A stretch of DNA of 64,000 nt from Streptomyces eurythermus (GTDB lineage Bacteria; Actinomycetota; Actinomycetes; Streptomycetales; Streptomycetaceae): NCBI RefSeq assembly GCF_014649115.1, contig NZ_BMSK01000019.1, positions 382-64,381 on the forward strand, given 5' to 3'. A program made the translations under genes and the position numbers. The notes beneath the pieces were generated by a model. It ran no database searches and was not told the DNA's origin. It saw nothing but the letters and a program-made list of their open reading frames with translations. Positions 1 to 8,342 of the stretch are shown here, piece after piece (positions within the stretch are counted from its first letter, which is position 1; each line of letters opens with the position of its first letter).

Positions 1-283
1 GCAGAACCCCGCCTTCGGACTCGGCTCCTACACCGAACTGCCGTCGTCCAACCCGGCGGTGCTCGCCTTCCTGCGGGAGTACGAGGACGACCTCGTGCTG
101 TGCGTGCACAACTTCTCCCGCTTCGCCCAGCCCACGGAGCTGGACCTCAGCCGGTTCGGCGGGCGGCATCCCGTCGAGCTGTTCGGCGGGGTGCGGTTCC
201 CCGCCATCGGCGAACTGCCGTACCTGCTCACCCTCGCGGGGCACGGCTTCTACTGGTTCCGGCTGCGCCGCGAGGCCGCGTAA
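1..283 (+). CDS. treS: Trehalose synthase/maltosyltransferase TreS, C-terminal end (partial)
   Basis: This is the 3' end of an open frame that enters from the left edge (reading frame begins at base 2). The visible ~93 residues (QNPAFGLGSYTELPSSNPAV..., ending in WFRLRREAA) look like the C-terminal beta domain of GH13 trehalose synthase, which interconverts trehalose and maltose in the cytoplasm. The stop TAA is at 281-283. The maltokinase gene follows after 90 bp, and TreS-maltokinase-GlgB is the standard GlgE-pathway arrangement, which supports the call. Because the catalytic barrel lies outside the window, the identification rests on the tail plus the neighbours; another GH13 enzyme is possible but less likely. 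Confidence 0.85.
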   Translation, partial: QNPAFGLGSYTELPSSNPAVLAFLREYEDDLVLCVHNFSRFAQPTELDLSRFGGRHPVELFGGVRFPAIGELPYLLTLAGHGFYWFRLRREAA

Positions 284-373
284 CCCGGCGCCCGGTGGGG
301 CGGTTTCCACCGTCCCACCCGGGGCACCCCTCAGTAACACCCCGACTACTCCCCGGGGAAAGGACGTGACGCC

Positions 374-1759
374 ATGGCGGAAACGGTCACCCCCTTAGGC
401 ACCACAGGTTCACTCCTCGCCTCGCTCGACCCCCTGCTGCGCACCTGGCTGCCCCGGCAGCGCTGGTTCGCGGGCAAGGGGCGCCCGGTCACCGGCTTCA
501 CCCCGGTGACCGTCACCGAACTGCTGCCGTCCGGCGGCCGGCTGGGCCTGTACCACCTGCTGCTGCGGGTCCACCAGCCGTCCGCGCCGGGCGGGGAGAC
601 ACACCCCGGCGACTGCTACCAGCTCCTCGTCGGCGCCCGCGAGGCGCTGCCGCCCCGGCTGGCGCCCGCGCTGATCGGACACGTCACCGAGGGCCCGCTG
701 GCCGGCTGCACGGTGTACGACGCGCTGTACGACCCCCGGCCCGCCGAACTGCTCCTGGAGGCCCTGCGCCACCGGACCCGGATCGGTGTGCTGCGCTTCG
801 AGCGGGACACGCGCCAGGAAATCCGGCCCGGTCTCGTGCCCCGGCTGATGACCGCCGAGCAGTCCAACTCCTCCGTCGTTTATGGAGATACGTTTATTCT
901 CAAGGTGCTGCGCCGAGTGGTGCCCGGCGTCAACCCCGATCTGGAGCTGCCGCTCGCCCTGGCCCGGGAGGGCTGCCCCCGGGTGCCCGCGCCGACGGGC
1001 TGGCTGCGGGCCGAGCCGGGCGGGGAGCCGTATGTGCTCGCCGTGCTCCAGCCCTATGTCAGCGGGGCGAGCGACGGCTGGGAGCTGGCGCTGCGCGAGC
1101 TGGCCAAGGGCGAGGACTTCGCGGCGGAGGCGCACGCCCTGGGCCGGGCCACCGCCGAGGTGCACACCGCGCTCGCCCGTGCCCTGCCCACCGTCACCCT
1201 CGGCCGCGCCCAGCTGGAGCTGCTGGTGGACGGCATGACCGAGCGGCTGGCGGCGGCCGTACGGGCGGTGCCGGCCCTGACGCCGTACGAACCCGGGCTG
1301 CGCTCGGCCTACACCGCGCTGGCCGGGCTCGCCGCCGAGGGCCGCACCTGGACCGCCCAGCGGGTGCACGGCGATCTGCACCTGGGGCAGTGCCTGCGGG
1401 CGCCGGCCGGCGGCTGGTCGCTGATCGACTTCGAGGGCGAGCCGGCCCGGCCGCTGGCGGAACGGCGCATGCCGCAGCCGGTGGTGCGGGACATCGCGGG
1501 CATGCTCCGTTCCTTCGACTACGCGGCCCACTCGGTCCGCCCGCCCGCCCCGGACTGGGCGCACACCTGCCGGGCGGCCTACTGCTCCGGGTACGCGGAG
1601 GCATCCGGCCGCGATCCGCGCACCGATCCGGTGCTGCTGCGGGCCTACGAGACCGACAAGGCGGTCTACGAGGTCGTCTACGAGGCCCGGCACCGGCCCG
1701 ACTGGCTCCCCGTACCGATGTCGGCGATCCGCCGCCTCGCCACGTCCGACCCGACCTGA
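374..1759 (+). CDS. mak: Maltokinase (Mak/Pep2)
   Basis: The 461-residue protein phosphorylates maltose with ATP to give maltose 1-phosphate, the GlgE substrate for alpha-1,4-glucan synthesis. It has the family N-terminus (RQRWFAGKGR near residue 30), and the aminoglycoside-phosphotransferase-like catalytic segment QRVHGDLHLGQCLR followed by SLIDFEGEP. Length is normal for actinobacterial Pep2. The ATG start follows a GGGGAAAGGA Shine-Dalgarno. Codon 8 (395-397) is TTA, the only in-frame TTA noticed in the window, so translation should depend on the bldA leucyl-tRNA. A short cluster of A/T-ending codons lies at about 880-902 (VVYGDTFIL). It sits between treS and glgB in what is probably one transcript. 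Confidence 0.95.
   Translation: MAETVTPLGTTGSLLASLDPLLRTWLPRQRWFAGKGRPVTGFTPVTVTELLPSGGRLGLYHLLLRVHQPSAPGGETHPGDCYQLLVGAREALPPRLAPALIGHVTEGPLAGCTVYDALYDPRPAELLLEALRHRTRIGVLRFERDTRQEIRPGLVPRLMTAEQSNSSVVYGDTFILKVLRRVVPGVNPDLELPLALAREGCPRVPAPTGWLRAEPGGEPYVLAVLQPYVSGASDGWELALRELAKGEDFAAEAHALGRATAEVHTALARALPTVTLGRAQLELLVDGMTERLAAAVRAVPALTPYEPGLRSAYTALAGLAAEGRTWTAQRVHGDLHLGQCLRAPAGGWSLIDFEGEPARPLAERRMPQPVVRDIAGMLRSFDYAAHSVRPPAPDWAHTCRAAYCSGYAEASGRDPRTDPVLLRAYETDKAVYEVVYEARHRPDWLPVPMSAIRRLATSDPT
395..397 (+). promoter_or_regulatory. TTA (bldA-dependent) codon in maltokinase
   Basis: The eighth codon of the maltokinase frame is TTA in otherwise CTG/CTC-dominated coding sequence. In Streptomyces the TTA-reading tRNA encoded by bldA accumulates late, so an early TTA is a known translational checkpoint. 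The codon is seen directly; its regulatory effect here is inference. Confidence 0.85.
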
Positions 1760-1780
1760 CCGACCCGACCTGACCGACCC
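1753..1780 (+). repeat. 14-bp tandem duplication at the mak/glgB junction
   Basis: GACCTGACCGACCC occurs twice in immediate succession (1753-1766 and 1767-1780). The first copy contains the TGA stop of the maltokinase gene. It looks like a replication-slippage duplication in the short spacer before glgB. Confidence 0.8.
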
Positions 1781-1804
1781 GTTCCTCGTCCGGGAGACTC
1801 ACTC

Positions 1805-4144
1805 GTGACGTCCAAGAAGCCATCCACCGGGAACACCGGCGGACAACCCCGAGCCGGGCAGACCCAGGCGGCGCGGGCACGGTCCGCGCGGGTGCCCGCG
1901 CAGTCCGCGCCGTCCGGGCCGGAGGCCGCGCCCGCCCCCGCCCCCGTGGTCTCCGCGGTCCCCGCCGCCGTGGAACCCGGGGACCGTGAGCGGCTGCTGT
2001 ACGGCACCCACCACGATCCGCACACCGTCCTCGGCGCCCACCCGGTCCCCGGCGGGGTCGCCCTCCGCGCCTTCCGCCCGTACGCGCGGGCCGTCACCGT
2101 GGACTGCGGCGAGCTGCGCGCGCGGCTGCACGACGACGGCGACGGCTTCTTCTCCGGCCTGCTCCCGCTCGCCTCGGTCCCCGCCTACCGGCTGCTCGTG
2201 ACGTACGACGGCACGGACCTGGAGACCGAGGACCCCTACCGCTTCCTGCCCACCCTGGGCGAGCTGGACCTGCACCTGATCGGCGAGGGCCGGCACGAGC
2301 AGCTGTGGCGGGCGCTCGGCGCCCACGTCCTCACCCACCAGGGCGTCACCGGCACCCGGTTCGCGGTGTGGGCGCCGAACGCGCGGGGCGTGCGGGTCTG
2401 CGGCGGCTTCAACTTCTGGGACGGCACCGCTTTCCCGATGCGCTCGCTGGGCGGCAGCGGGGTCTGGGAGCTGTTCGTGCCGGGGATCGGCGAAGGGGAG
2501 CTGTACAAGTTCGAGATCACCCGGCCGGACGGGTCGCGCACGCTGCGCGCCGACCCGCTGGCCCGCCGCACCGAGGTCCCGCCCGCGACGTCGTCCGTCG
2601 TGGACGTCTCACGCCACGAGTGGGGCGACGCCGAGTGGCTGGCGCACCGCGCGGACACCCCCGTGCACGAGGCGCCCTTCTCCGTCTACGAGGTGCACCT
2701 GCCCTCCTGGCGGCCGGGGCTGACGTACCGCGAACTGGCCGGGGAACTCACCGCGTACGTACGGGAGATGGGCTTCACGCACGTGGAGCTGATGCCGGTC
2801 GCCGAGCACCCCTTCGGCGGCTCGTGGGGCTACCAGGTCACCGGGTACTACGCCCCGACGGCCCGCCTCGGCACCCCCGACGACTTCAAGTACCTGGTGG
2901 ACCGGCTGCACCAGGCCGGGATCGGGGTGCTGATGGACTGGGTCCCGGCGCACTTCCCGCGCGACGAGTGGGCGCTGGCCGCCTTCGACGGGCGCCCGCT
3001 GTACGAGCCGCAGGACCCGCAGCGGGCCGCCCATCCGGACTGGGGCACGCTGGAGTTCGACCTCGGCCGGCGGGAGGTGCGCAACTTCCTGGTGGCGAAC
3101 GCCGTGTACTGGTGCGAGGAGTTCCACATCGACGGGCTGCGGGTGGACGCCGTCGCCTCCATGCTCTACCTGGACTACTCACGCGACTCCGGGCAGTGGA
3201 CGCCCAACGAGCACGGCGGCCGGGAGAACCTGGACGCGGTCGCCTTCCTCCAGGAGATGAACGCCACCGTCTACCGGCGCTGCCCGGGCGTGGTCACCAT
3301 CGCCGAGGAGTCCACCGCCTGGGACGGCGTCACCCGCCCCACCCACCACCGGGGCCCGAGCGGCTTCGGCGGGCTCGGCTTCGGCCTGAAGTGGAACATG
3401 GGCTGGATGCACGACTCGCTCCAGTACATGAGCCACGACCCCGTGCACCGCAGGTACCACCACCACGAGATGACGTTCTCGATGGTGTACGCCTACAGCG
3501 AGAACTACGTCCTGCCGATCTCGCACGACGAAGTGGTGCACGGCAAGGGGTCCCTGGTGTCGAAGATGCCGGGCGACTGGTGGCAGCGGCGCGCCAACCA
3601 CCGGGCGTACCTGGGCTTCATGTGGGCCCACCCCGGCAAGCAACTGCTGTTCATGGGACAGGAGTTCGCACAGGGCACCGAGTGGTCGGAGGCGCACGGC
3701 CCGGACTGGTGGCTGCTGGATCCGGGGTACGGCGCGGCGGCGGACCACCGGGGCGTGCGGGACCTCGTCCGGGACCTGAACGCGGTGTACCGGGCGGCCC
3801 CGGCGCTGTGGCAGCGGGACACCGATCCGGCGGGGTTCGAGTGGATCGCCGGGGACGCGGCGGACGACAACGTCTTCGCGTTCCTGCGCCGCGCCGCCGA
3901 CGGCACCCCGCTGCTCGCGGTCTCCCACCTCGCGCCGGTGGTCCGCCCCGACTACCGCGTCGGGGTGCCGGAGGACGTCCCGGCCTGGGTGGAGGTCCTG
4001 AACACCGACGCCACCCGGTACGGCGGCAGCGGCGTCACCCACCCGGACCCCCTCAAGCCGGACCCCCAGGGCGCCCACGGCCGCCCCGCGAGCCTCCGCC
4101 TCACCCTGCCCCCACTGGCTACGGTGTGGCTGCGGCCGGCGTGA
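1805..4144 (+). CDS. glgB: 1,4-alpha-glucan branching enzyme GlgB
   Basis: The 779-residue GH13 enzyme introduces alpha-1,6 branches into glycogen-like glucan. An Ala/Pro-rich leader of about 55 residues precedes the CBM48 N1/N2 region (FAVWAPNARGVRVCGGFNFWDG). The catalytic barrel carries the nucleophile in DGLRVDAVAS (about D448), the acid/base in TIAEES (about E501) and the transition-state stabiliser in ISHDEVVHGK (about D575). The GTG start at 1805 is preceded by GGGAGA. It lies 45 bp after the maltokinase gene. Its 3' end overlaps the convergent helR-like gene by 26 bp, so the two transcripts are antisense at their tails. Confidence 0.97.
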   Translation: MTSKKPSTGNTGGQPRAGQTQAARARSARVPAQSAPSGPEAAPAPAPVVSAVPAAVEPGDRERLLYGTHHDPHTVLGAHPVPGGVALRAFRPYARAVTVDCGELRARLHDDGDGFFSGLLPLASVPAYRLLVTYDGTDLETEDPYRFLPTLGELDLHLIGEGRHEQLWRALGAHVLTHQGVTGTRFAVWAPNARGVRVCGGFNFWDGTAFPMRSLGGSGVWELFVPGIGEGELYKFEITRPDGSRTLRADPLARRTEVPPATSSVVDVSRHEWGDAEWLAHRADTPVHEAPFSVYEVHLPSWRPGLTYRELAGELTAYVREMGFTHVELMPVAEHPFGGSWGYQVTGYYAPTARLGTPDDFKYLVDRLHQAGIGVLMDWVPAHFPRDEWALAAFDGRPLYEPQDPQRAAHPDWGTLEFDLGRREVRNFLVANAVYWCEEFHIDGLRVDAVASMLYLDYSRDSGQWTPNEHGGRENLDAVAFLQEMNATVYRRCPGVVTIAEESTAWDGVTRPTHHRGPSGFGGLGFGLKWNMGWMHDSLQYMSHDPVHRRYHHHEMTFSMVYAYSENYVLPISHDEVVHGKGSLVSKMPGDWWQRRANHRAYLGFMWAHPGKQLLFMGQEFAQGTEWSEAHGPDWWLLDPGYGAAADHRGVRDLVRDLNAVYRAAPALWQRDTDPAGFEWIAGDAADDNVFAFLRRAADGTPLLAVSHLAPVVRPDYRVGVPEDVPAWVEVLNTDATRYGGSGVTHPDPLKPDPQGAHGRPASLRLTLPPLATVWLRPA

Positions 4145-6413
4145 GCCCGGCCGGGAGCGATCCGGTGTGCAGGACACCCAGGCGTTGGGTGGCGCGGGTC
4201 AGGGACACGTACAGGTCGCTCGTGCCGTAGGCGGCGGGTTCCACCACCAGGACCGAGTCGAACTCCAGGCCCTTGGCCTGGCGGGGGTCGAGCAGGACCA
4301 CCGTGCGGGTCAGGTCGGGTTCCGCGCCGGCCGTGATCCCGTCCAGGCGCGCGGCCAGGGCGCGGTGCAGCTCGCGGGGGGCGATCACGGCCAGCCGGCC
4401 CTCCTCGGGGGTGAGTTCGGCGACCGCCTCGGCGACCGCGCCGGGCAGGTCGCCGGATGCCTGCCGCACCCACGGCCGTACGCCGGTGGAGCGGACCGAG
4501 CTGGGCGGCTCGAAGTCCGGGTGCTCGGCGCGGACCACGGCCGCCGCCAGGTCCATGATCTCGGCCGGGGTGCGGTAGTTGACGCCCAGCCGGGTGTGCT
4601 CCCAGCGGTCCTCGACATAGGGGGCGAGGATGTCCGCCCAGGAGCCGACGCCGGCCGCCTCGGCGGTCTGGGCGGGGTCGCCGACCAGGGTCATCGAGCG
4701 GGTCGGGCTGCGCCGCATCAGCAGCCGCCAGGCCATCGGCGACAGTTCCTGCGCCTCGTCCACGATGATGTGCCCGAACGCCCAGGTGCGGTCGGCGGCG
4801 GCCCGTTCGGCGGCGCTGCGGTGGTCGGCCTCCTCCTGCCGTTCGGCGAACCGCTCGGCGTCGATGATGTCGTGCGCGGACAGCACCTCCGACTCCTCGT
4901 CGTCCTTGTCCTCGAACTCGTAGGTCCGGGAGGCGTACGACACGTCGAGCACGCCCTGCGCGTAGGCCACCTGGGTCTCGCGTTCGCGTTCGGCGCGGGC
5001 GCGGACCAGCCGGTCGTCCTCGCCGAGGAGTTCGGCCGCCTCGTCCAGCAGCGGCACGTCGGCGACGGTCCAGGCGCGGGTCACCGGGCGGCGGATCGCG
5101 TCGGCGTCCTCCTCCGGCAGATAGCCGTCGGGCTCGGCGAGGAAGTCGGCGACCAGCCGCCGCGGGGTGATCCGCGGCCACAGCCGGTCGATGGCGTCCC
5201 AGACCTCGGGGTTCTCGGCGAGTTCGTCGCGGATCTGGGTGATGTCGGAGGCGTCGAGCAGGCTGCCGCCGTCGTAGGGGTCGGTGCCCACGCGCTCGGC
5301 GTACAGCTCGGTGAGCGTGTTGAGGATGTAGCCCTCGAAGTGCTCGCGGGCCGCGTTGTGCGGCAGCTTGGCGGCGCGGGTGCGTTCGCGGGCGACGTTC
5401 ACCAGGCCGTCGTCCAGCATCAGCACCTCCCGGTCGTGCTCGATCGCGATCACCGGGTCCGGCAGGGCCTGCCGGTCGCGGACGACGGCGGCCAGCACCT
5501 CGGCCATGTCGGCACGGCCCTTGACGGCGGCGGCCTCGGGGGTGTCGGCCGCGGTGGCCCTCACCCCGGGGAACAGCTCGCCGACCGTGGCCAGCAGCAC
5601 CCCGGTCTCGCCGAGGGAGGGCAGCACCTCGCCGATGTAGCCGAGGAAGGCGGGGTTGGGGCCGACGATGAGGACCGCGCGGCGGGCCAGCAGCTCCCGG
5701 TGCTCGTAGAGCAGGTACGCCGCCCGGTGCAGGGCCACCGCGGTCTTGCCGGTGCCGGGGCCGCCCTCCACGACGAGCACCCCGCGGTGCGGCGCCCGGA
5801 TGATCCGGTCCTGCTCGGCCTGGATGGTCTGCACGATGTCGCTCATCCGGCCGGTGCGCGCCGAGTTCAGCGCGGCCAGCAGCACGGCGTCGCCGTTGTG
5901 GTCCTCGTGGCCGGTGCGGGTGGCGTCGCCGAGGTCCAGGATCTCGTCGTGCAGGGAGGTGACCGTCCGGCCCTCGGTGGTGATGTGCCGGCGGCGCCGC
6001 AGGCCCATCGGGGTGTGGCCGGTGGCCAGGTAGAAGGGGCGGGCGACGTCGGCCCGCCAGTCGATCAGCACGGGGGTGCGCTGGGCGTCGTCCTCGCGCA
6101 GCCCGATCCGGCCGATGTGGTGTGTCGTGCCGTCGGCCAGGTCGATCCGGCCGAAGCACAGCGAGCCGTCCACGGCGTTCAGCGCGGCGAGCAGCCCCGA
6201 GCGCTCGGCGACCAGGATGTCCCGCTCCAGCCGGGCCTGCATGGGCTTGTCGCCCTGGGCGAGCGCGTCCGCGACCGAGGTCTCGGTCTCGCCGCGCAGG
6301 ACGTCCACGCGCGCGTACAGTCCGTCGATGAATTCCTGCTCACCGCGCAATTCATCGTCGGGAAATTCGCTGTTCGACAGATCCGCGTTTGACAATTCTG
6401 CTCCCGCCCGCAT
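4119..6413 (-). CDS. HelD/HelR-type RNA polymerase-associated ATPase (UvrD-like helicase fold)
   Basis: The 764-residue protein has the HelD architecture. An N-terminal coiled coil (EFIDGLYARVDVLRGE...) is followed by a superfamily 1 ATPase with Walker A GGPGTGKTAVALHR (about residues 215-228), DEAQELSPMAW, and the motif V/VI segments GLEFDSVLVVEP and YVSLTRATQRLG. HelD proteins bind RNA polymerase and recycle stalled complexes, and Streptomyces HelR also gives rifamycin tolerance; which subtype this is cannot be settled here. No rifamycin-associated element was seen upstream. The ATG at 6413 has no good Shine-Dalgarno; a TTG at 6395 with GGGAG just before it is an alternative start that still keeps the coiled coil. 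Confidence 0.85.
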   Translation of the reverse strand: MRAGAELSNADLSNSEFPDDELRGEQEFIDGLYARVDVLRGETETSVADALAQGDKPMQARLERDILVAERSGLLAALNAVDGSLCFGRIDLADGTTHHIGRIGLREDDAQRTPVLIDWRADVARPFYLATGHTPMGLRRRRHITTEGRTVTSLHDEILDLGDATRTGHEDHNGDAVLLAALNSARTGRMSDIVQTIQAEQDRIIRAPHRGVLVVEGGPGTGKTAVALHRAAYLLYEHRELLARRAVLIVGPNPAFLGYIGEVLPSLGETGVLLATVGELFPGVRATAADTPEAAAVKGRADMAEVLAAVVRDRQALPDPVIAIEHDREVLMLDDGLVNVARERTRAAKLPHNAAREHFEGYILNTLTELYAERVGTDPYDGGSLLDASDITQIRDELAENPEVWDAIDRLWPRITPRRLVADFLAEPDGYLPEEDADAIRRPVTRAWTVADVPLLDEAAELLGEDDRLVRARAERERETQVAYAQGVLDVSYASRTYEFEDKDDEESEVLSAHDIIDAERFAERQEEADHRSAAERAAADRTWAFGHIIVDEAQELSPMAWRLLMRRSPTRSMTLVGDPAQTAEAAGVGSWADILAPYVEDRWEHTRLGVNYRTPAEIMDLAAAVVRAEHPDFEPPSSVRSTGVRPWVRQASGDLPGAVAEAVAELTPEEGRLAVIAPRELHRALAARLDGITAGAEPDLTRTVVLLDPRQAKGLEFDSVLVVEPAAYGTSDLYVSLTRATQRLGVLHTGSLPAGLTPAAATP

Positions 6414-6418
6414 ATACT
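6389..6418 (+). promoter_or_regulatory. Near-consensus housekeeping-sigma promoter pointing away from helR
   Basis: On the + strand TTGACA (6389-6394) is separated by 18 bp from TATACT (6413-6418). This is unusually close to the sigma70/HrdB consensus for a streptomycete. It overlaps the first codons of the leftward helR gene and reads rightward, away from it. No + strand gene follows for 2 kb, so it predicts a non-coding transcript. Confidence 0.7.
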
Positions 6419-6470
6419 GTGGTCACTGAACTTCTTCGCGATCTCTCGAAATGGAAGTCGCGAACCACCG

Positions 6471-6498
6471 AATATACGCAGCGAAATCCCCCGAGCGC
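6471..6498 (-). promoter_or_regulatory. Possible helR promoter
   Basis: On the - strand TATATT (6476-6471) is preceded, 18 bp upstream, by the weak -35 TTGCGC. This would start the helR mRNA near 6465 and give a leader of about 50 nt that overlaps the + strand small-RNA candidate. Confidence 0.4.
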
Positions 6499-6517
6499 AA
6501 TTGCCCGGGGGATTTTT
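6484..6517 (+). terminator. Intrinsic terminator with T5 tract
   Basis: AAATCCCCCG (6484-6493) pairs perfectly with CGGGGGATTT (6506-6515) around a 12-nt loop, and the stem runs into TTTTT at 6513-6517 on the + strand. A 10-bp G/C-rich stem with a U tract is textbook and uncommon in Streptomyces. It may also stop the leftward MFS transcript, but the T run is better placed for the + strand. Confidence 0.8.
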
Positions 6518-6633
6518 GGTGTCCGGCCACGGCGCTTCACCGCACGTCGGCCGTGAACTGCGCCAGCACCGGCAGTCCCTCCACGCGAGACCGGCCGGGA
6601 CATCGGTCCCGGCCGGTCTCGTACTCCGAAGGG

Positions 6634-8307
6634 TCAGGCGGTGCGGCTGTCCGCGAGTTCCTTCTCCGCGTTCTCCTTCTCCTGGGCCGCGGCCTCGTGG
6701 CGCGGCAGCAGGACGGCCACCAGGACCGTGCCGACGCCCAGGATCACCGCGCCGACCAGGCTGGTGTGGGCGACCGCGTCGGAGAAGGCGGAGCCGACCG
6801 CGTCGGCCATCTGCCGGGCGCCGGAGGCCAGCTCGCCGGCCTGCTGCTTGAGCTGCGCGGCCTGCTGCGGGTCGGTCGCCTGCTGGGCCCGCGCGGCGGC
6901 CTGGTGCGCCTTCTCGCCGATGCCCTGCGCGACGGCGTACCCGGCGCCGACGGAGTCCTGCGCGGTGTCCAGGGCGCTCGCCGGGAGCTTGCTGCCCTTG
7001 GTGGCGTCGGACAGGTGGTCGCTGTAGGAGGTGGCCAGCAGGGAGCCGAGGATGGCGATGCCGAGCGAGCCGCCCAGCTCCAGCGAGGTGTCGTTGACGG
7101 CGCCGCCGACGCCCAGCTCCGACTCCGGGAACGCGCCCATGATGGCGTCGGTGCAGGGCGAGAGCGCCAGGCCTATCGCCAGGCCCAGGATGATCAGCGG
7201 CGCCACGAAGTCGCCGTACGTGGAGCCCGCGTCGACCCGGGTGAGCAGCGCGAGGGCGACCGTGCCGCCGGCCATGCCCGCGCCGACGGTCCACTTCATG
7301 CCGACGCGCGGGGTGAGCAGGGCGGTCAGGGCCGAGCCGACGAAGACCGCGCCGGCCAGCGGCAGCATGCGCACACCGGTCTGCAGGGCGTCGTAGCCGA
7401 GGACGAACTGCAGGTGCTGGGTCAGGTAGTAGAAGGCGCCGAAGACGGCCAGGAAGAACAGGGCGACGGCGAGGTTGGAGCCCGCGAACCGGCGGGCGGT
7501 GAAGCGGCGCACGTCCAGGATCGGGCGCGGGTGGCGCAGCTCCCACAGCACGAAGGCGACCAGACCCACGCCGGCGACGACGGCCGCGCCGACGGCCTTG
7601 GCGCCCCAGCCGAAGTGCGGGCCCTCGATGATCATGTAGACGAGCGCGGCGGTCCAGATCACCGACAGCACGCCGCCGACGTAGTCGATGCGGTCGTGGT
7701 GGCCCGCCTTGGACGGCGGGACGAGGACGAAGGCGGCGACGAGCGCGACGGCCGCGACGGGCACGTTGATCAGGAAGGTGGAGGACCAGCCGTGGTCGCG
7801 CAGCAGGGCGCCGGCCACCACGGGTCCGGCGGCGATGGCGAGCCCGGCGGTGGCGGTCCACAGGGTGATGGCCTTGGCCCGCTCGGCACGCGGGAAGGTC
7901 GCGGCGAGCAGCGACAGCGTGGCCGGCATGATCAGCGCCGCGCCGACGCCCATCACGGCGCGGGCCGCGATGACGGTCGCCGCGCTGTCGGCGAGGTAGC
8001 CGAAGACGGCTCCGCCGCCGAACACCACCAGACCGAGGACGAGCGCTCCGCGCCGGCTGTACTTGTCGCCGATGGCGCCGAGCAGCAGCATCAGCGCCGC
8101 GTACGGCACGGTGTAGCCGTCGATCACCCACTGCAGGTCGGCGCTGGAGAGCCCGAGGTCCTTCGTCATGTCGGGCGCGGCGACCGTGAGGGCGGTGTTC
8201 GCCATCACGATGATCAGCAGGCTGAGGCAGAGCACCAGCAGCGCCCACCATCGCCGGGCGTAGGGGCGCTCCATCCTCTCGACCGGTTCGGTCATGACGA
8301 GTCGCAT
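6634..8307 (-). CDS. MFS multidrug exporter, DHA2 (14-TM, EmrB/QacA) family
   Basis: The protein has about 557 residues from the ATG at 8307 (MRLVMTEPVERMERPYARRW). It shows the DHA2 pattern of a first helix ALLVLCLSLLIIVMANTALTVAAPDM, the motif LLLGAIGDKYSRRGAL between helices 2 and 3, and roughly 14 hydrophobic segments. An Ala/Gln-rich segment (AARAQQATDPQQAAQLKQQ) precedes the last helix, as in many actinobacterial members. It should export toxic compounds by proton antiport. A second ATG at 8295 is possible. The gene is divergent from a TetR gene, and the shared promoter region carries three operator-like palindromes, so substrate-induced derepression is likely. The substrate cannot be read from sequence. 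Confidence 0.9.
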   Translation of the reverse strand: MRLVMTEPVERMERPYARRWWALLVLCLSLLIIVMANTALTVAAPDMTKDLGLSSADLQWVIDGYTVPYAALMLLLGAIGDKYSRRGALVLGLVVFGGGAVFGYLADSAATVIAARAVMGVGAALIMPATLSLLAATFPRAERAKAITLWTATAGLAIAAGPVVAGALLRDHGWSSTFLINVPVAAVALVAAFVLVPPSKAGHHDRIDYVGGVLSVIWTAALVYMIIEGPHFGWGAKAVGAAVVAGVGLVAFVLWELRHPRPILDVRRFTARRFAGSNLAVALFFLAVFGAFYYLTQHLQFVLGYDALQTGVRMLPLAGAVFVGSALTALLTPRVGMKWTVGAGMAGGTVALALLTRVDAGSTYGDFVAPLIILGLAIGLALSPCTDAIMGAFPESELGVGGAVNDTSLELGGSLGIAILGSLLATSYSDHLSDATKGSKLPASALDTAQDSVGAGYAVAQGIGEKAHQAAARAQQATDPQQAAQLKQQAGELASGARQMADAVGSAFSDAVAHTSLVGAVILGVGTVLVAVLLPRHEAAAQEKENAEKELADSRTA

Positions 8308-8342
8308 GGCAGGGATCGCCTTCCTCGGGGTACGCGACGGAC

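Larger units (their letters stand above)
6425..6517 (+). ncRNA. Candidate ~93-nt small RNA antisense to the helR leader
   Basis: The predicted start lies 7 nt after the TATACT box and the end is the T5 run of an intrinsic terminator. Between them is a first hairpin with arms TTCGCGA (6435-6441) and TCGCGAA (6458-6464), then the terminator hairpin. No convincing open frame with a Shine-Dalgarno was seen. The RNA would be complementary to the 5' leader of the leftward helR-like mRNA (about 6414-6465). The promoter and terminator are seen directly; transcription and the regulatory role are inference. Confidence 0.6.

Noticed and set aside
4167..6392. Long + strand open frame (741 codons) opposite the helR-like gene
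   Set aside because: Composition is that of an antisense shadow (Val/Gly/His/Gln-rich); the - strand has clear ATPase motifs.
6414..6633. Rifamycin-associated element or 6S RNA upstream of the helR-like gene
   Set aside because: No match to the inverted GGGGCTTGC-type element that I can see, and the predicted transcript is too short for 6S RNA.
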